Shown here: positions 47,623 to 59,001 of the stretch, piece by piece
Layout of the letters: each line of letters starts with the position of its first letter
How positions within the stretch are numbered: position 1 is the stretch's first letter
Assembly (NCBI GenBank): GCA_037954235.1
Contig: JBBMOA010000003.1
Coordinates: 13,816,723-13,880,722 of the forward strand
Reading direction: 5' to 3'
Source: Aulostomus chinensis
Taxonomy: Eukaryota; Chordata; Actinopteri; Syngnathiformes; Aulostomidae
DNA length: 64,000 nt
Program-made: the position numbers and the translations under genes
Notes under the pieces: generated by a model
Databases searched by the model: none
Told to the model about the DNA's origin: nothing
Seen by the model: the letters and a program-made list of their open reading frames with translations, nothing else

Positions 47623-50192
47623 CCTTGCTGATCTAACTACAGATGTATCTGGTTTGGATCACAGTAGGACAAAACTGGATTTGTCGACACACAGACTCTG
47701 GCATTTGAGACAACAAGAAATACATCAGAGACAGGAAGAAGTGCTTTGTTCCCTCCATCTTTGGTCTGAATAATCTGATCAAACATGCACAACAGAAAAC
47801 AGTCTGCAGCTTCTAAATTAGATTAACAACAGGGTTTATGAGAGTTTAAAAAAGATAATTTGTAGAACTGTGGAGTTAAGATTGTTTTATTCTCAATTCC
47901 TGGTTCTGTTGAACTTTGAATTTACAAGTTAATCAACTATTTAACCTGGTTCTTGTATTTTCATGCTCTTTCCTCTCTTGCTCTGTTCAGTGTTAATGAT
48001 GGATTTAGCCAAAATGTACCACATACTAACATGTTAAACCAAATAATGTGACATGGCATCTCTTTATGAGATCCTACACGCGAGCGTGCACACACATGCA
48101 CACACTCATGCACACACACATGCACATTTGTCGCTCTCTCTAAATACGGTGATGAAGCCACTGTATCTGGTTGATGACTGTGATCTCCTTTAACCCAAGC
48201 CACAGTGGTTCAAGTGGCTCACCCCAACCAGACCATAACCCTGTCACTGGCACCAGTTTTGGGTCAATGTGGATACACCCAGCTCAAAATGCGAAAGTGA
48301 AATGTGTTTTTGACTCAAATATGTAACGTATCCACAGTTTGTAAAAACGCTCAACCCTTCATTCCAGTGTCTCGGTTGCTCTGTTGCCATGTAGCTTACT
48401 GCTAATTGCCCCCACCAGTATTTACATATTACAAGAGTGTTTGATTAAATCAGAAAAAAGATCCATCAGCTCTGCAAAAGGTTCATTCCTTCACATATCC
48501 AGTGGGTTGTGTTGTTTGGCTTTGTTCCAACCTCCCAGAACCCCCGAGCTGATCTGAATCAGCTGATTCGGCTGCTTCTCTGATGTCTGGAGTGTTTAAC
48601 AAACACATGACTGGCATTTCTGTGCACGTATCCTCTATCTGAATGTTGCTCGCACATGTCGTTTCCTCATGCATTACTGTGAGTAATGTTCTGGAGTCAG
48701 TGACTGACCAATCTAGCCTCCGCTTGAATCCACTGCTGCTGCTCTCATTCAAACTGACAAAGGTACTCTTTTCAGCCCTGCCAGGCTGCAATATCATGCA
48801 GTAACTTCATTCAGATTTCCAAATAGGTTCTATAGGAGGTTCTGTAGCACATCTCTTTTTTCTCTTTCCATGCGTCCCACCCGCCATACCTCCATTCAGA
48901 AGAGGTTGTTCAGCTTTCACCAACACCTTTGAACTCCTCTCATCCTGTCTGGCTCTAATTATTAGGATGCTTCTTTAAAAAAAAAAGTCTCAGATATGAA
49001 AAGAAAGCGAGATTGGAAACATTTACTTACATGGGCTGCCATGGTAACCATTTGGTTATAATTTAAGGTCTTTGTGGCACAGCTGCTGAACAGACAGACA
49101 AAGTTGCAGCTGAAAGGGTATTCATCGCACCGCTGGATGAACTCTAATAATCTGCCGTCTCTTTTTCTCAGCTCTTTATCCTGTACCCTTCAACCCTCCA
49201 TGCACTCGGCTCTCCCTTGTTTGGTTGGCTTTGTAGGGAGGCTCAAAGAGCAGCCTCATTAAAGGGTCATTTATTAGTCTCAATAGGGAAATAGGAATGG
49301 AAAGGGTTTTATCCCTAAATGGAGGTTGATGAAAGGGAACTTTGGAATCAAGGAACTTTGTTTCCTATTAATGGGTTCTGGCACAAGAGGTGACTGAATG
49401 GAGTACGTCACCACAAGAGTGTGCTAAGAGGCACTTCAGAGCTGAGAGAGGAGGCGTGTTTGATCACTTTTGGAAATAAAAGACAAATTTACAAAGGGTG
49501 TCTCTTTCGTAGGCAAACTAAATATTTGCTGCAATGTATGAAATACTGATTCATTATCACTTACCTACAAATCATAAAAGGAGTGAACGGAGTGCTTTCA
49601 TATTGCTGAACACGGATCCATGGTCCTGCAGCACTGATTTGCTGATGAGTTTTCCCCCATATATCATGACCACAATATATTTATTTACATGATTACATGT
49701 GCACACACACGGACACATCCACACACTCACCAGCTCCTCGGGGGACGATAATCAATTAGAATATCCTGGCAAAGGCTGGTTGCACCATGTAAATGATTTG
49801 ATACAAATGAGCTTTTCCTAATTAAACGGTCTAATTTGCTAAAAGGGGTGTGAGAGGGAGGTTGGTGCTGGAGCCAGCTGAAAAGCGTAGCAACAACAAA
49901 ACGCCCCAGGTGCTGCTAAAGATGATAAATATTAGTAAAGCTGCGTGTTTTGAAATGAGCAGACACATGACGTGCATTTGTGTTGTATGGGAATGATTTA
50001 TTTCCAGGGAACTCTATTGTTAGTGTGAAAGATTTTTTTTCATCACTCCATACAAAAATTAAAGATGGTTCAAATATCGTTTGTGTTTAAGGTCGGGGAG
50101 AGTCATAATAGTGTATGCTCAGAAAAACAGGATGAATTAAACCGATCTGCTTTGAAAACTACTTTCATCCATGCTTTGTTTTAGACTAGACT

Positions 50193-50195
<3 letters not shown>

Positions 50196-50222
<27 letters not shown>
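50196..50222. repeat. (TG)n microsatellite
   Basis: About 13 TG units. Confidence 0.93.
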
Positions 50223-50223
<1 letters not shown>

Positions 50224-50639
50224 CTGTACAGTAATGGCAGCCATGTGTCCATCAATAGGCCTTTTTCATAGAGAGCATTTTACCATTTTCGAATAAGGAA
50301 ATGAAATAAATACATTTTTTTAAAAAGGCAGTTGAAGTCCTTAGAGCACTTTGCATACATGAATAAAATTTACTCCCTGGACATATAACACAAGAAAACA
50401 AATAAAGCAAGATCCAGAACTAATTTCAGGCAACATTTTATGGCAAAAGACTAAGAAAACTTATAACAGATAGGTATGGAACAAATTGCATTCTTAACAC
50501 AATGTTTTCTTTTACTGCTTTCTTGGACAAAGTTTCTCATTAAGATGTGTCATGTGTGTTTGGAAATATAAGGATTTGCATTTGTAAAATCATGTAAATG
50601 TTTGTGCAAGTAATCATGGGCAGTATCAGGAGTTCAGTT

Positions 50640-52236
50640 TTGTATTTTAGTGAACTGTGGAAGACTTCCTGCATGGTTCCAGTGCCAAAGATCGTTCACC
50701 CCAGGGAGCCAAACCACTTCAGACCTGTGACCCTGACTTTGCACCTGATGAAGGCCATGGACAGGCTCATCCTGCACCACCTCCGCCTACTGGTGAGCTC
50801 AGCGCTGGACCCCCTGCAGTTTGCCTACTGGCCTGGCATCTGGGTGGAAGACGCAGTCATCTACCTGCTACACCGATCCCTCTCTCACCTGGAGCAGGTG
50901 AGGAGCACTGTGAGGGTCATGTTCTTTGACTTCTCCAGTGCCTTCAACACCATCCAGCCTGCACTGCTGAGAGGGAAGCTGGAGGCAGCTGGAGTGGACG
51001 AGCAGCTGACCACATGGACCATTGACTACCTCACCAACAGACCACAGTACATGAGGCTCCAGAACTGTGTGTCTGATGTGGTAGTCTGCAGCACGGCGGC
51101 GCCACAGGGCACAGTCCTCTCACCCTTTCTGTTCAGTCTGTACACTTCAGACTTCAGATACAACTCGGATTACTGCCACCTACAGAAGTTCTCGGACATC
51201 ATCGGATGCGTATCGGGAAGGACCAGGAATACAGGGGGGGTCATTAGGGACTTTGTCAACTGGTGTGAGGTCAACTGCAGATCAATGCCAGCAAGATGAA
51301 GGAGATGGTGATATACTTCAGGAGGAAGTCACCCCCTACTACACTCGTGAACATCCAGGGAAAAGATATCGAGACAGTGGACTCCTACAAGTACCTGGGT
51401 GTTCACCTCAATAACAAACTGGACTGGTCCACTAACACTGATGTCCTGTACATGAGGGGCCAGAGTCGACTCCACCTGTTGAGGAGACTGAGGTCCTTCG
51501 GAGTCTGCTGGACTCTCCTGAAAACTTTTCAGACTCTGTTGTTGCATCCACCATCTTCTATGCAGTAGCCTGCTGGGGGGGGGGGGGGGGGGGGGGCGGA
51601 TGCTCCGACAGAGACAGGAACAGGATCAACAAACTGGTGCGGAGGTCTAGCTCCATGCTGGGATGTCCCCTAGAGTCTGTGGTTGTGGTGGGTGAGAGGA
51701 GGATGTTAAAGCTGACATCGAGCATGGGCAACCCCCATCACCCTCTGCATGAGACTGTGGGTGCGCTGAGCAGCTCCTTCAGTCAGAGACTGAAACATCC
51801 TCGCTGCAGGAAAGAGCGCTTTCACAGGTCATTCATCCCAACAGCAGTGAGACTCTTCAACACTTCATGACGCTGAGAGTCACTCGGACACTTAACCTCC
51901 TCCGTCACCTCCCCCCACTGTAGTCACTTACACAGTACACCCCCCCCCCACACACACACATATTTATAGTACATATACACACACACACACACACACACGG
52001 CTGATGCACAAATATTTATTATTTATCTAAATACCTACAACGCTCCACCCATCATTGCAAACCGTGTATATTTTGGTGTCTTGTATATAGTGTTTTGTAC
52101 ATATGTAACTTTGAATAATGTTCTAACTCTCTTTCTTTGATATATTTTAATTGCTATTTCTTTCCTTCTTGGAACTGAGCTGTGGTAACACCCAAATTTC
52201 CCTGTTGTGGGATCAATTAAGTTCTATCTATCTAGA
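50640..52236 (+). pseudogene. 5'-truncated, dead CR1/Rex1-type LINE reverse transcriptase
   Basis: The frame from about 50650 encodes LINE reverse-transcriptase boxes: NHFRPVTLT, DPLQFAYWPG, FFDFSSAFNTI (first catalytic Asp at 50928-50930) and APQGTVLSPFLFSLY. The expected FSDD box reads FSD followed directly by IIGC (51189-51197), so the second Asp and a few residues are gone. A frameshift near 51290 passes to the frame holding YKYLGVHLNNKLDW and LRSFGV, and a 22-base G-run (51575-51596) breaks it again before RRSSSMLGCPLE. The 3' UTR ends GTGGGATCAATTAAG plus TCTATCTA repeats, typical of these elements. The endonuclease region is absent. Non-functional. Confidence 0.92.
51575..51596. repeat. 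Poly-G run inside the LINE
   Basis: Twenty-two G bases at the position where related LINEs have a short run encoding Trp-Gly-Gly; an expansion that breaks the frame. Confidence 0.95.
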
Positions 52237-52335
52237 CTCCACACAGAAAGACCCCGTGCTCCAGCCGGGGTTCACTACCCGGAACCTTCGTGCTGTGAGG
52301 CGACAGTGCTAACCACTGCACCACCGTGCCGCCAC
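52235..52335 (-). mobile_element. tRNA-derived SINE, 5' fragment, minus orientation
   Basis: On the minus strand starts GGCGGCACGGTGGTGCAGTG with B box remnant, ending at AAGACCCC...GGAGTC. It abuts the TCTA tail of the LINE directly, so the fragment either inserted in the tail or was joined to it. Confidence 0.8.
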
Positions 52336-55300
52336 ACCTACAAAAATCAATGTCAATCAGACTTTGGTTGTTTGTGGAGGGTTTGAGTTGAGATTTGAGA
52401 TCTTGCATTGAGATTTATTCTATCATCACGTTTTCTCTTCTCTGTGGGAGGGTGGAGAGGCTGGGAGGCTCCCAGCTCCTCACAGCAGGAGGAAGACAAC
52501 TCAAGTTAACTGGGCTTTTCATCCTACAAGCAAATATTTTGTTAATTCAACAGCAAGATGTCACCTTCTCCACGGAAATGTCTTTTCTTATACATTGACA
52601 ACTTATTTTCACATCTCCTGTCTGAATTAAGATATGAATTATGAGGAGGCTGATGGAGGTGAGCTGTTCTGATGGTTAGCAGCTTCTGTGGTGGATGAGA
52701 TTAGCTCATGTTCCCTCCATCCATTAACTTTCTTTTCTTCCCAAAGTCCAGCTGCATGTTTAAATAGAGAGCAAAAGCCTAGTGGGAGCTAATGGAGCAA
52801 ATCTTGTTCAGGTGGTTCATGATAGTAAAGAGATGCTCACAGCTTGACGGGGAGTCATCCTCTGGGATGCATCCAGGTGCAGCCATCCATTGAGCATGTC
52901 CAGGAACATGGGGACATCAGCTCTATCTGCAGCTTTAATCACAGTTTTCATGGCTTGAAAATAAGTGTGGAACTGAATGAAGACAAAGAACAGTTTGAGG
53001 GTCCGGGATCTGAGGGTGTGATCGGGCGAACGATGTTAAAAAAAAAAAAAAAAAGTCTAAAAACTCTAAAAGTAAATAAATGCCATCTTTGTCTTAAGTG
53101 TTGAGTATCCATAAATAAAGTTGCTCAGGTATACTTGAGAGAGAGAGACAGAGAGAGAGAGAAAGAGTGTGTGTGTGTGTGTGTTTGCGCTTACCCTAGA
53201 GTAAACGAGTCATGATAATGCAGAGGGCTCCAGTTTAAATCTTGCCTTCATCTACTGTACCTGCCTACCCTTCCCACCTCACTTCCACTCCTGCATCATT
53301 CAAGAACACAAAGAAAGTGTGAGAACAAAGTCAAGATAAATAAACAGCACACTAGAAAGTAGGAGGAGGAAGTGCAAAAATGCTGGCTGTGCACACGTAC
53401 ATCAAAAATAAGAAAAACAACAAAACAAAAAACCACTACATACAAAATTAGAGGAGGAGATTACATGTACGCTAATTTATTTCACCCATTTATTATCAGT
53501 CACTGTTTCTTCCTTGTTATATCATCCTTGTTACCAGACTTCTCTCTCTACCGCATTAACTTTACATCTGCTTTTTGCAGCACGTCATTCCCCCAATTAC
53601 TGCCTACATGCATCCCTGCTACTTTCAAACTCTCTATGTCTTGTGCTTTAAAAGTGAAGACCGTCAGAACGGCAGGATCCCTCTCTTCTCTATTCACCCA
53701 GTACGTGCAGTGAATGATGGGTAATGCAGTGCATTTATGACAGATCTAGCTCACGGATCTTGCTCCGTGATCTAGCTCACGGTCGGCTGCTCTGTTGTCT
53801 CTGCCTTCACAGGGCCAAGAAATGTAGGAAAGATGGAATATTCTTTTACATATCTTCGGATCAGTACACATCATTGTCAAAAACTGCACACAAAGGATAG
53901 AACAAAGTCGAAGGTGTGTATTTTGCATTCATTTCATTTTTATATCTTATTTTAGCACCGAGTTATAAACACTAAAATAGCGAGTGGGTACACACTGTCC
54001 CATCACCAGGCAAGTTGTCACAATATCTGGTATAAAATGTCATGGGATTCTGTAACGAATAACAGAAGAACTAATGCATTAGAATGTGTCAGCACTCGAC
54101 CTTCATGTCAGTCTACTCAATATACAAAGCGGAGTTGAAAAATAAATCATTCCATATCATATAAAATTCTGCTGGTTTCAATAATTGTAAAAAAACAACC
54201 ATAATATGAAAACAATTTTTTAAACCCAGTAAAATCAAGATTATTTCTTTTTACAAAAAACGTGAAAGATAGCACTCACTAAGCAGTAAGACATTCCTAG
54301 ACAGGATATGACATCAGACCAAGATGATGTAAAAACTATTTTTCCACCTTCCCTCTGATGGTGGAAATATTTGCAACGTGACAATTTACCCATGTGACAA
54401 GATCCCCTTGCCTCCCCTACACATGGTAGTTCATACGACACAACATATACAGCCACAGACTGCAGACATGGAGGCTCTTTTCAATGATGTCTCGCGCATC
54501 CTTCACCTCTCTCTATGTCTCTCTTTATCCTCTGCATCACTCTGTCTAATACTTTCACCATCTCCTGTCAATAAATCATGTGTGGGCAGCTCCAGCCGAC
54601 TAAATCAGCCACTATGTAAACATGGCTGCTAATCCATCCGCTAACTCCCACTCTCTTATATCCTTCACTTTATCTAAAGGCCACCACCAGGGAGCTTGTG
54701 ATCAGCCTGGCCGGGAGGAAAAGTCTCCATGTGTTTTCACAGTCTGCAGTCCACAGTCTCCTGATACTCGCAGAGACAAACAGAGCAAACACATGCAAGA
54801 GGAAGACGTGCAGACCTCAGTTATATTCTACACATTTAACAGCTGGATGAGAGTTTTGATAATCACAGAGGATAACGGTGTGTTTATTTTTGGTGTCTTG
54901 CAACTCTCACGTACATTAATGCGTTTGCCAGCATTTGCCTCGGCCATCATTTGGAGGATGATGAACTCTACTGAAAAGATGTCTTTCTCTCTTGGTGCAA
55001 AGTCCAGGATAATCTTGAAGTCACATGCTTCAAGTTAATCACAATTTCCACTGCAGTTTATTACAATTGGATTTTATTGATATGTCAGTTTTTATATCTC
55101 AGACAGGGACAGAAGTGGGACAACAAAAAACAAAATATCAGACCCGGCAATTTAGACCAGACTGACCCTCCACGATCGACCGATACCACACAGTAAAACA
55201 AAAAAGAAGTAGAAAAAAACAACCCAGCCTTTCTTATGTTAAAAAAATTGTTGTGTCCTGATTGCCTTAGAATTTTTGATCTCAAACAACTTTTGAAGAC

Positions 55301-56649
55301 AAGTTGAGCTGTATTGTAAGAAAAGTTTTTTTTTAATCTTTCAAAAATAACTAAGTTATTCTTTCAATTTGTAACATGTTGGTTTTTGTCTTTATACCAC
55401 GCACCCCTCTTTACGCTCTGACCGGTGGGAAAGGCAGTGACCTTTGGCCTCATCACAACATACCACTGATATCGTGATTTCTGACTGAAAAAATGAAAAC
55501 AAATCATCTTCCTGTCCTCTATTTTTTAATAATTATAATTTTAACATGGGATCATATTTAAGACGTACTGGAATGCAGATGTTAACTGAACGAGACATTT
55601 TCAGCACTTAAAACGCCCACCCTACCAAATAAGTACACCTTTTTTCCAACTGTGTGTCCCAAGTATTTTCCCTGCTAGGTTTCCCAAGGCTTGTATTGAT
55701 TCCTCACAAGCTGCAGCTTAAGCCTGCCCACTGGGCGACACGAAGAGGCCATCAGGACATTCGAAAAAAGAAAGAGGATAATCCCACAGAAACTGAGCTA
55801 ACAAGACACTGTGGATTTATCTTAGCTATACAAATTGTGCCCATGAACAAATGCGCATAAACGCTGGGCCAATAATGTCATGGTGAATCAAACCAATTAA
55901 AGTGAATTTGTTGCAGTGTGGAAATGACAGAGGAAACAGGGTCAAAGTCCACTAATTTTTTTATTATTTTTATCAAGAGGAGGGGTAGAAATAAAAAAAA
56001 AGAGATGACTAATATACTGCAGTCATTTATACAGTAACTCAAATCTAAGAGCAGAACAGAAGTAATTAAAACACAATTGCTTAATTTTCCTGGGAGTCGT
56101 CTTCAACAGCCACATTTATTCAAAACACATTTTTGTCTACGGAAAAAATAACAATAGCATATCAGACGGCACAGTGAGATGAAGTGTAAGGACCGAAATA
56201 AAAGGAGCGATAAATGCTGGCAAACAATGACATAACATGTTCTTCAGATAGATGGAGGCGCAGATGTTTTCGGAACATTGGGGCTTCGTGCAGCTTTATT
56301 TCAAAATAAAATGAATTTAACCTATGACCTATAGACTCAAAGGTTCTGGTCAGGGGGATGGGATGACTTTCACAGCACGACACAAGTTAGTCACATGGAT
56401 GCAACACAAGCAATAATGACGCAAAGGAATACACAAAAAACTAAGCAAAACGTAACAACCAACAACCTACATGTAAGACATACACTGAACCCACCCCCCC
56501 AAGTCCTTCCCCTTCCTCACTGGAGCCCCCCCCCTGTACTCACCAGATACGCTGACACCCGCTGAACAGCAAAGAATTCCTAGATCACATGAAAAAAGCA
56601 CAGGGGGTTTAGGGGACATAATTCACATTTAAGATTTGGAGATGATTTC
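52336..56649. other. Intergenic, no supported gene
   Basis: Holds an A-run (53039-53055), GA and GT tracts (53137-53184) and a small direct/inverted repeat at 53743-53782. The 138-codon frame at 54622-55038 has no recognised motif. Confidence 0.45.
53137..53184. repeat. (GA)n and (GT)n microsatellite
   Basis: Imperfect GA tract followed by about nine GT units. Confidence 0.92.
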
Positions 56650-57496
56650 ATTTGAAACACACGATCAGGAGTACAAATCAGCCGATGTACACGATTGAAG
56701 AGAATCATCTGGTGATTCGGTGTCCTGGACGAAGGAGGGATATTTATCCAAACCTTAGACCAATTAATTGCTTTGGACGAAATACAGAGATCTTGACACC
56801 AATTGGTATTAATTTGGAGCGTTTATTTTCTGAAAGGAATAAAGACTAGACACAAACACTTTGTGGCATTCAATGCACCATTGAACAGGATGTGTCTTTA
56901 CCTCTACTCCCCAGGGGACTCTATACGCACCTAAAACGCCGCAAAGTCGCATATAAAAGAAAAAAGATTTGCCAGTACAGTTGTATTGAAACTAAGGTCC
57001 TGGGTTGCCCAAAGCCTTGTAAAGGCAGAAGGATCAGAGAGGGTATGAATCCCTTTATCACTCCATAGAGGGAAAGAAATCAGGCAACCACCCAAACGTA
57101 GAGCAGCGTTATGAAATAATGGAGGATAAGAATGAAATTTCAAAACTATATTGGCATGTAATACTCCAGCTCTCCATGTAACGATGTGACGAGATGAGAG
57201 ATTACAAGTGCAAAGCTAAATCTGCTGGTTATGAGGGGAACATTGGAAATAAATCAAAAACTGAAGCCTGTACGGATGTACCAACTCCTCCTCCCATGAA
57301 CCACAAGGTACACTTACACCTGGACTGAGCCAAGTATGAAGAAATTAAAATGATAAATACCCAGGCCACCAGAACTTTCGTCTCTATAAAGGGTTCTCAA
57401 ATTCTCTTCTTATAGATTTATGTAATTTGTTGAAGTAACTTGCGGTTTTAAAGGAAGCATAGAGTTGTAAAGAATAAAACGGGGCTTAATAGTCAG

Positions 57497-57568
57497 TCCC
57501 ATATGGTCTAGTGGTCAGGATTCCTGATTTCTACTCAGGTGGCCAGGGTTCAACTCACGGTATGGGAA
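57497..57568 (+). tRNA. tRNA-Glu-like sequence with UCU anticodon (probable pseudogene)
   Basis: 72 nt. The 7-bp acceptor stem TCCCATA/TATGGGA is perfect, followed by the D arm GGTCTAGTGGTC (A box), and the anticodon stem CCTGA/TCAGG is perfect around the loop TTTCTAC. The loop places UCU (Arg, AGA) at 34-36, although the body is clearly that of tRNA-Glu(UUC), which has UUC there. The T stem CAGGG/CACGG has two mismatches and the B box GGTTCAACTCA departs from consensus at two sites. It lies within the L1-like remnant. Most likely an inactive tRNA copy; a working variant cannot be excluded. Confidence 0.7.
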
Positions 57569-57721
57569 GAAACTTTAAAGATTTACCACCTTGTGTTCAA
57601 GAAAGTGATTCTGATACCCAGTATGATTAGCTTAGCTTAGCTTGAAAGGGATTCAAGTTGGAGAGAAAACACTCAATATCTGACTCTGCCTGCGTAATGA
57701 AATACTTGTAATCATTTGTAG

Positions 57722-57742
57722 TTATATATATATATATATATA
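57722..57742. repeat. Short (TA)n microsatellite
   Basis: About ten TA units in the LINE remnant. Confidence 0.9.
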
Positions 57743-58969
57743 AAAACTACAAATAAACAGGAGATGTATAGTCAGCTGTTCTGCATCTCCTAAAAAAATA
57801 AAAATATCATCTGCATATGGGGAGAGATAGTGATTGACGTTTTGCACTGAAATAGGAGGGTGAGATGAGAGGAGGAACACAGTCATAACTGTCGCAGTCG
57901 GTGAGGAGTGAAAAATTCAGATCATCCTAATAAAAACACCAAATGTCTTAAGGCTGACAACAAATAAAACCATTTTAGGCAATCAAACCCTTTCACATGG
58001 GGTTCCGCAAACAGAAGATGCATCAGTAATACGTAAGAGTCTACGAATGCTATGAGCTACTAGCTCCAGTCTCCAGGGCAGCACTTTTGCATGCAATTTC
58101 TCATCAGCATTCAGAAAGAATTGTAATCCAATGTACTTGTAGCTGTGTTAACATCCTCAGAAACAGAATAAAACATTTACAGCAAAATTGATCGTATTCG
58201 AAATGAAATGGTCAAGTTGAGGCCAATATGTTCATGAAAACTCTGGGGAATCCCGTCTAAACCTGGTGGTCTGCCTTTGTTGTAACAACACAGCTTCCCG
58301 TTCAGCTGATGGAAGTAGAAAAAAGGATGAGACATCATCACGAGACGCAATAACTGAGGGAGATGAAGATTTTTGAAAAATTAATCCGATTTAGATGGAT
58401 CATGTGCAACTTTAGATCTATTCAAATAGAAGAAATAACATGGTGTTAATTTGTACAGGATCTGGTACTAATTCCCCATTGGGTGTTTTCATGGCTACGG
58501 TACGAAAGATTCTTGTTGGCCCAAGGACTCCGAGCAAGCGAACGGAAAGGACAAAACGATGATACGAACGGTGCATTCAAAACTCTGCACGCTGCCTGAG
58601 CAAGGAATTTAGCTCATTTCTTATTGAATTCTCTTAATTTTTTTAGCAGTAGAAGCAAAATCATAAGAAAAAACTAGCACCTTGCCAATGAGAAAGCATT
58701 CTTTTGCTAGACTGTTAAATTTGTGGAAGGGACAAACACGGGCACATAGATCTGTCTTTTTCTTGTGTTGACAAGGGCTCCTTTAGAACTGTGACGAGTG
58801 TAAGCCGGGCACACGCGCTTTTAGTTAAAGTCAGAGGTTTTCAAGGACTGTGACAGCATTTCAGCTGGTCCCAGGCTGACCCATATTGACTTTAAAGATT
58901 TTCAGTTCTTTAATTGTGGTTTGGCATTATTCCTGTGTTTTTGTTCTTTAAAGTATCTCGTGCAGAGTA

Positions 58970-59001
58970 CCCCCCCCCCCATCTTATGGGGGGGGGGGGG
59001 G
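58970..59001. repeat. C-run / G-run foldback
   Basis: Eleven C bases (58970-58980), seven other bases, then fourteen G bases (58988-59001). The runs are complementary and could form a hairpin; the G-run could also form quadruplex structures. Confidence 0.95.

Larger units (their letters stand above)
45172..50639. other. Intergenic, no supported gene
   Basis: Unique AT-rich sequence with CA tracts at 47583-47620 and around 48085-48125 and a TG tract at 50196-50222. The stretch 49740-49870 carries closely spaced TAAT/ATTA cores and looks like a conserved non-coding element (inference). Confidence 0.45.
56650..58700 (-). pseudogene. Decayed L1-clade LINE ORF2, minus orientation
   Basis: Translated on the minus strand in shifting frames it keeps L1-type reverse-transcriptase landmarks in the right order from high to low coordinates: AMKTPNGELVPDP (about 58430-58510), KGRPPGLDGIP (58247-58281), the catalytic box PYADD (YADD at 57806-57817), SSGGLGIYHFNFF (about 57335-57375) and RLGGCLISFPLWSDKGIHTL (about 57030-57110). 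Many stops and shifts make it inactive. The 5' and 3' ends are not resolved. A tRNA-Glu-like sequence lies inside it. Confidence 0.82.
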
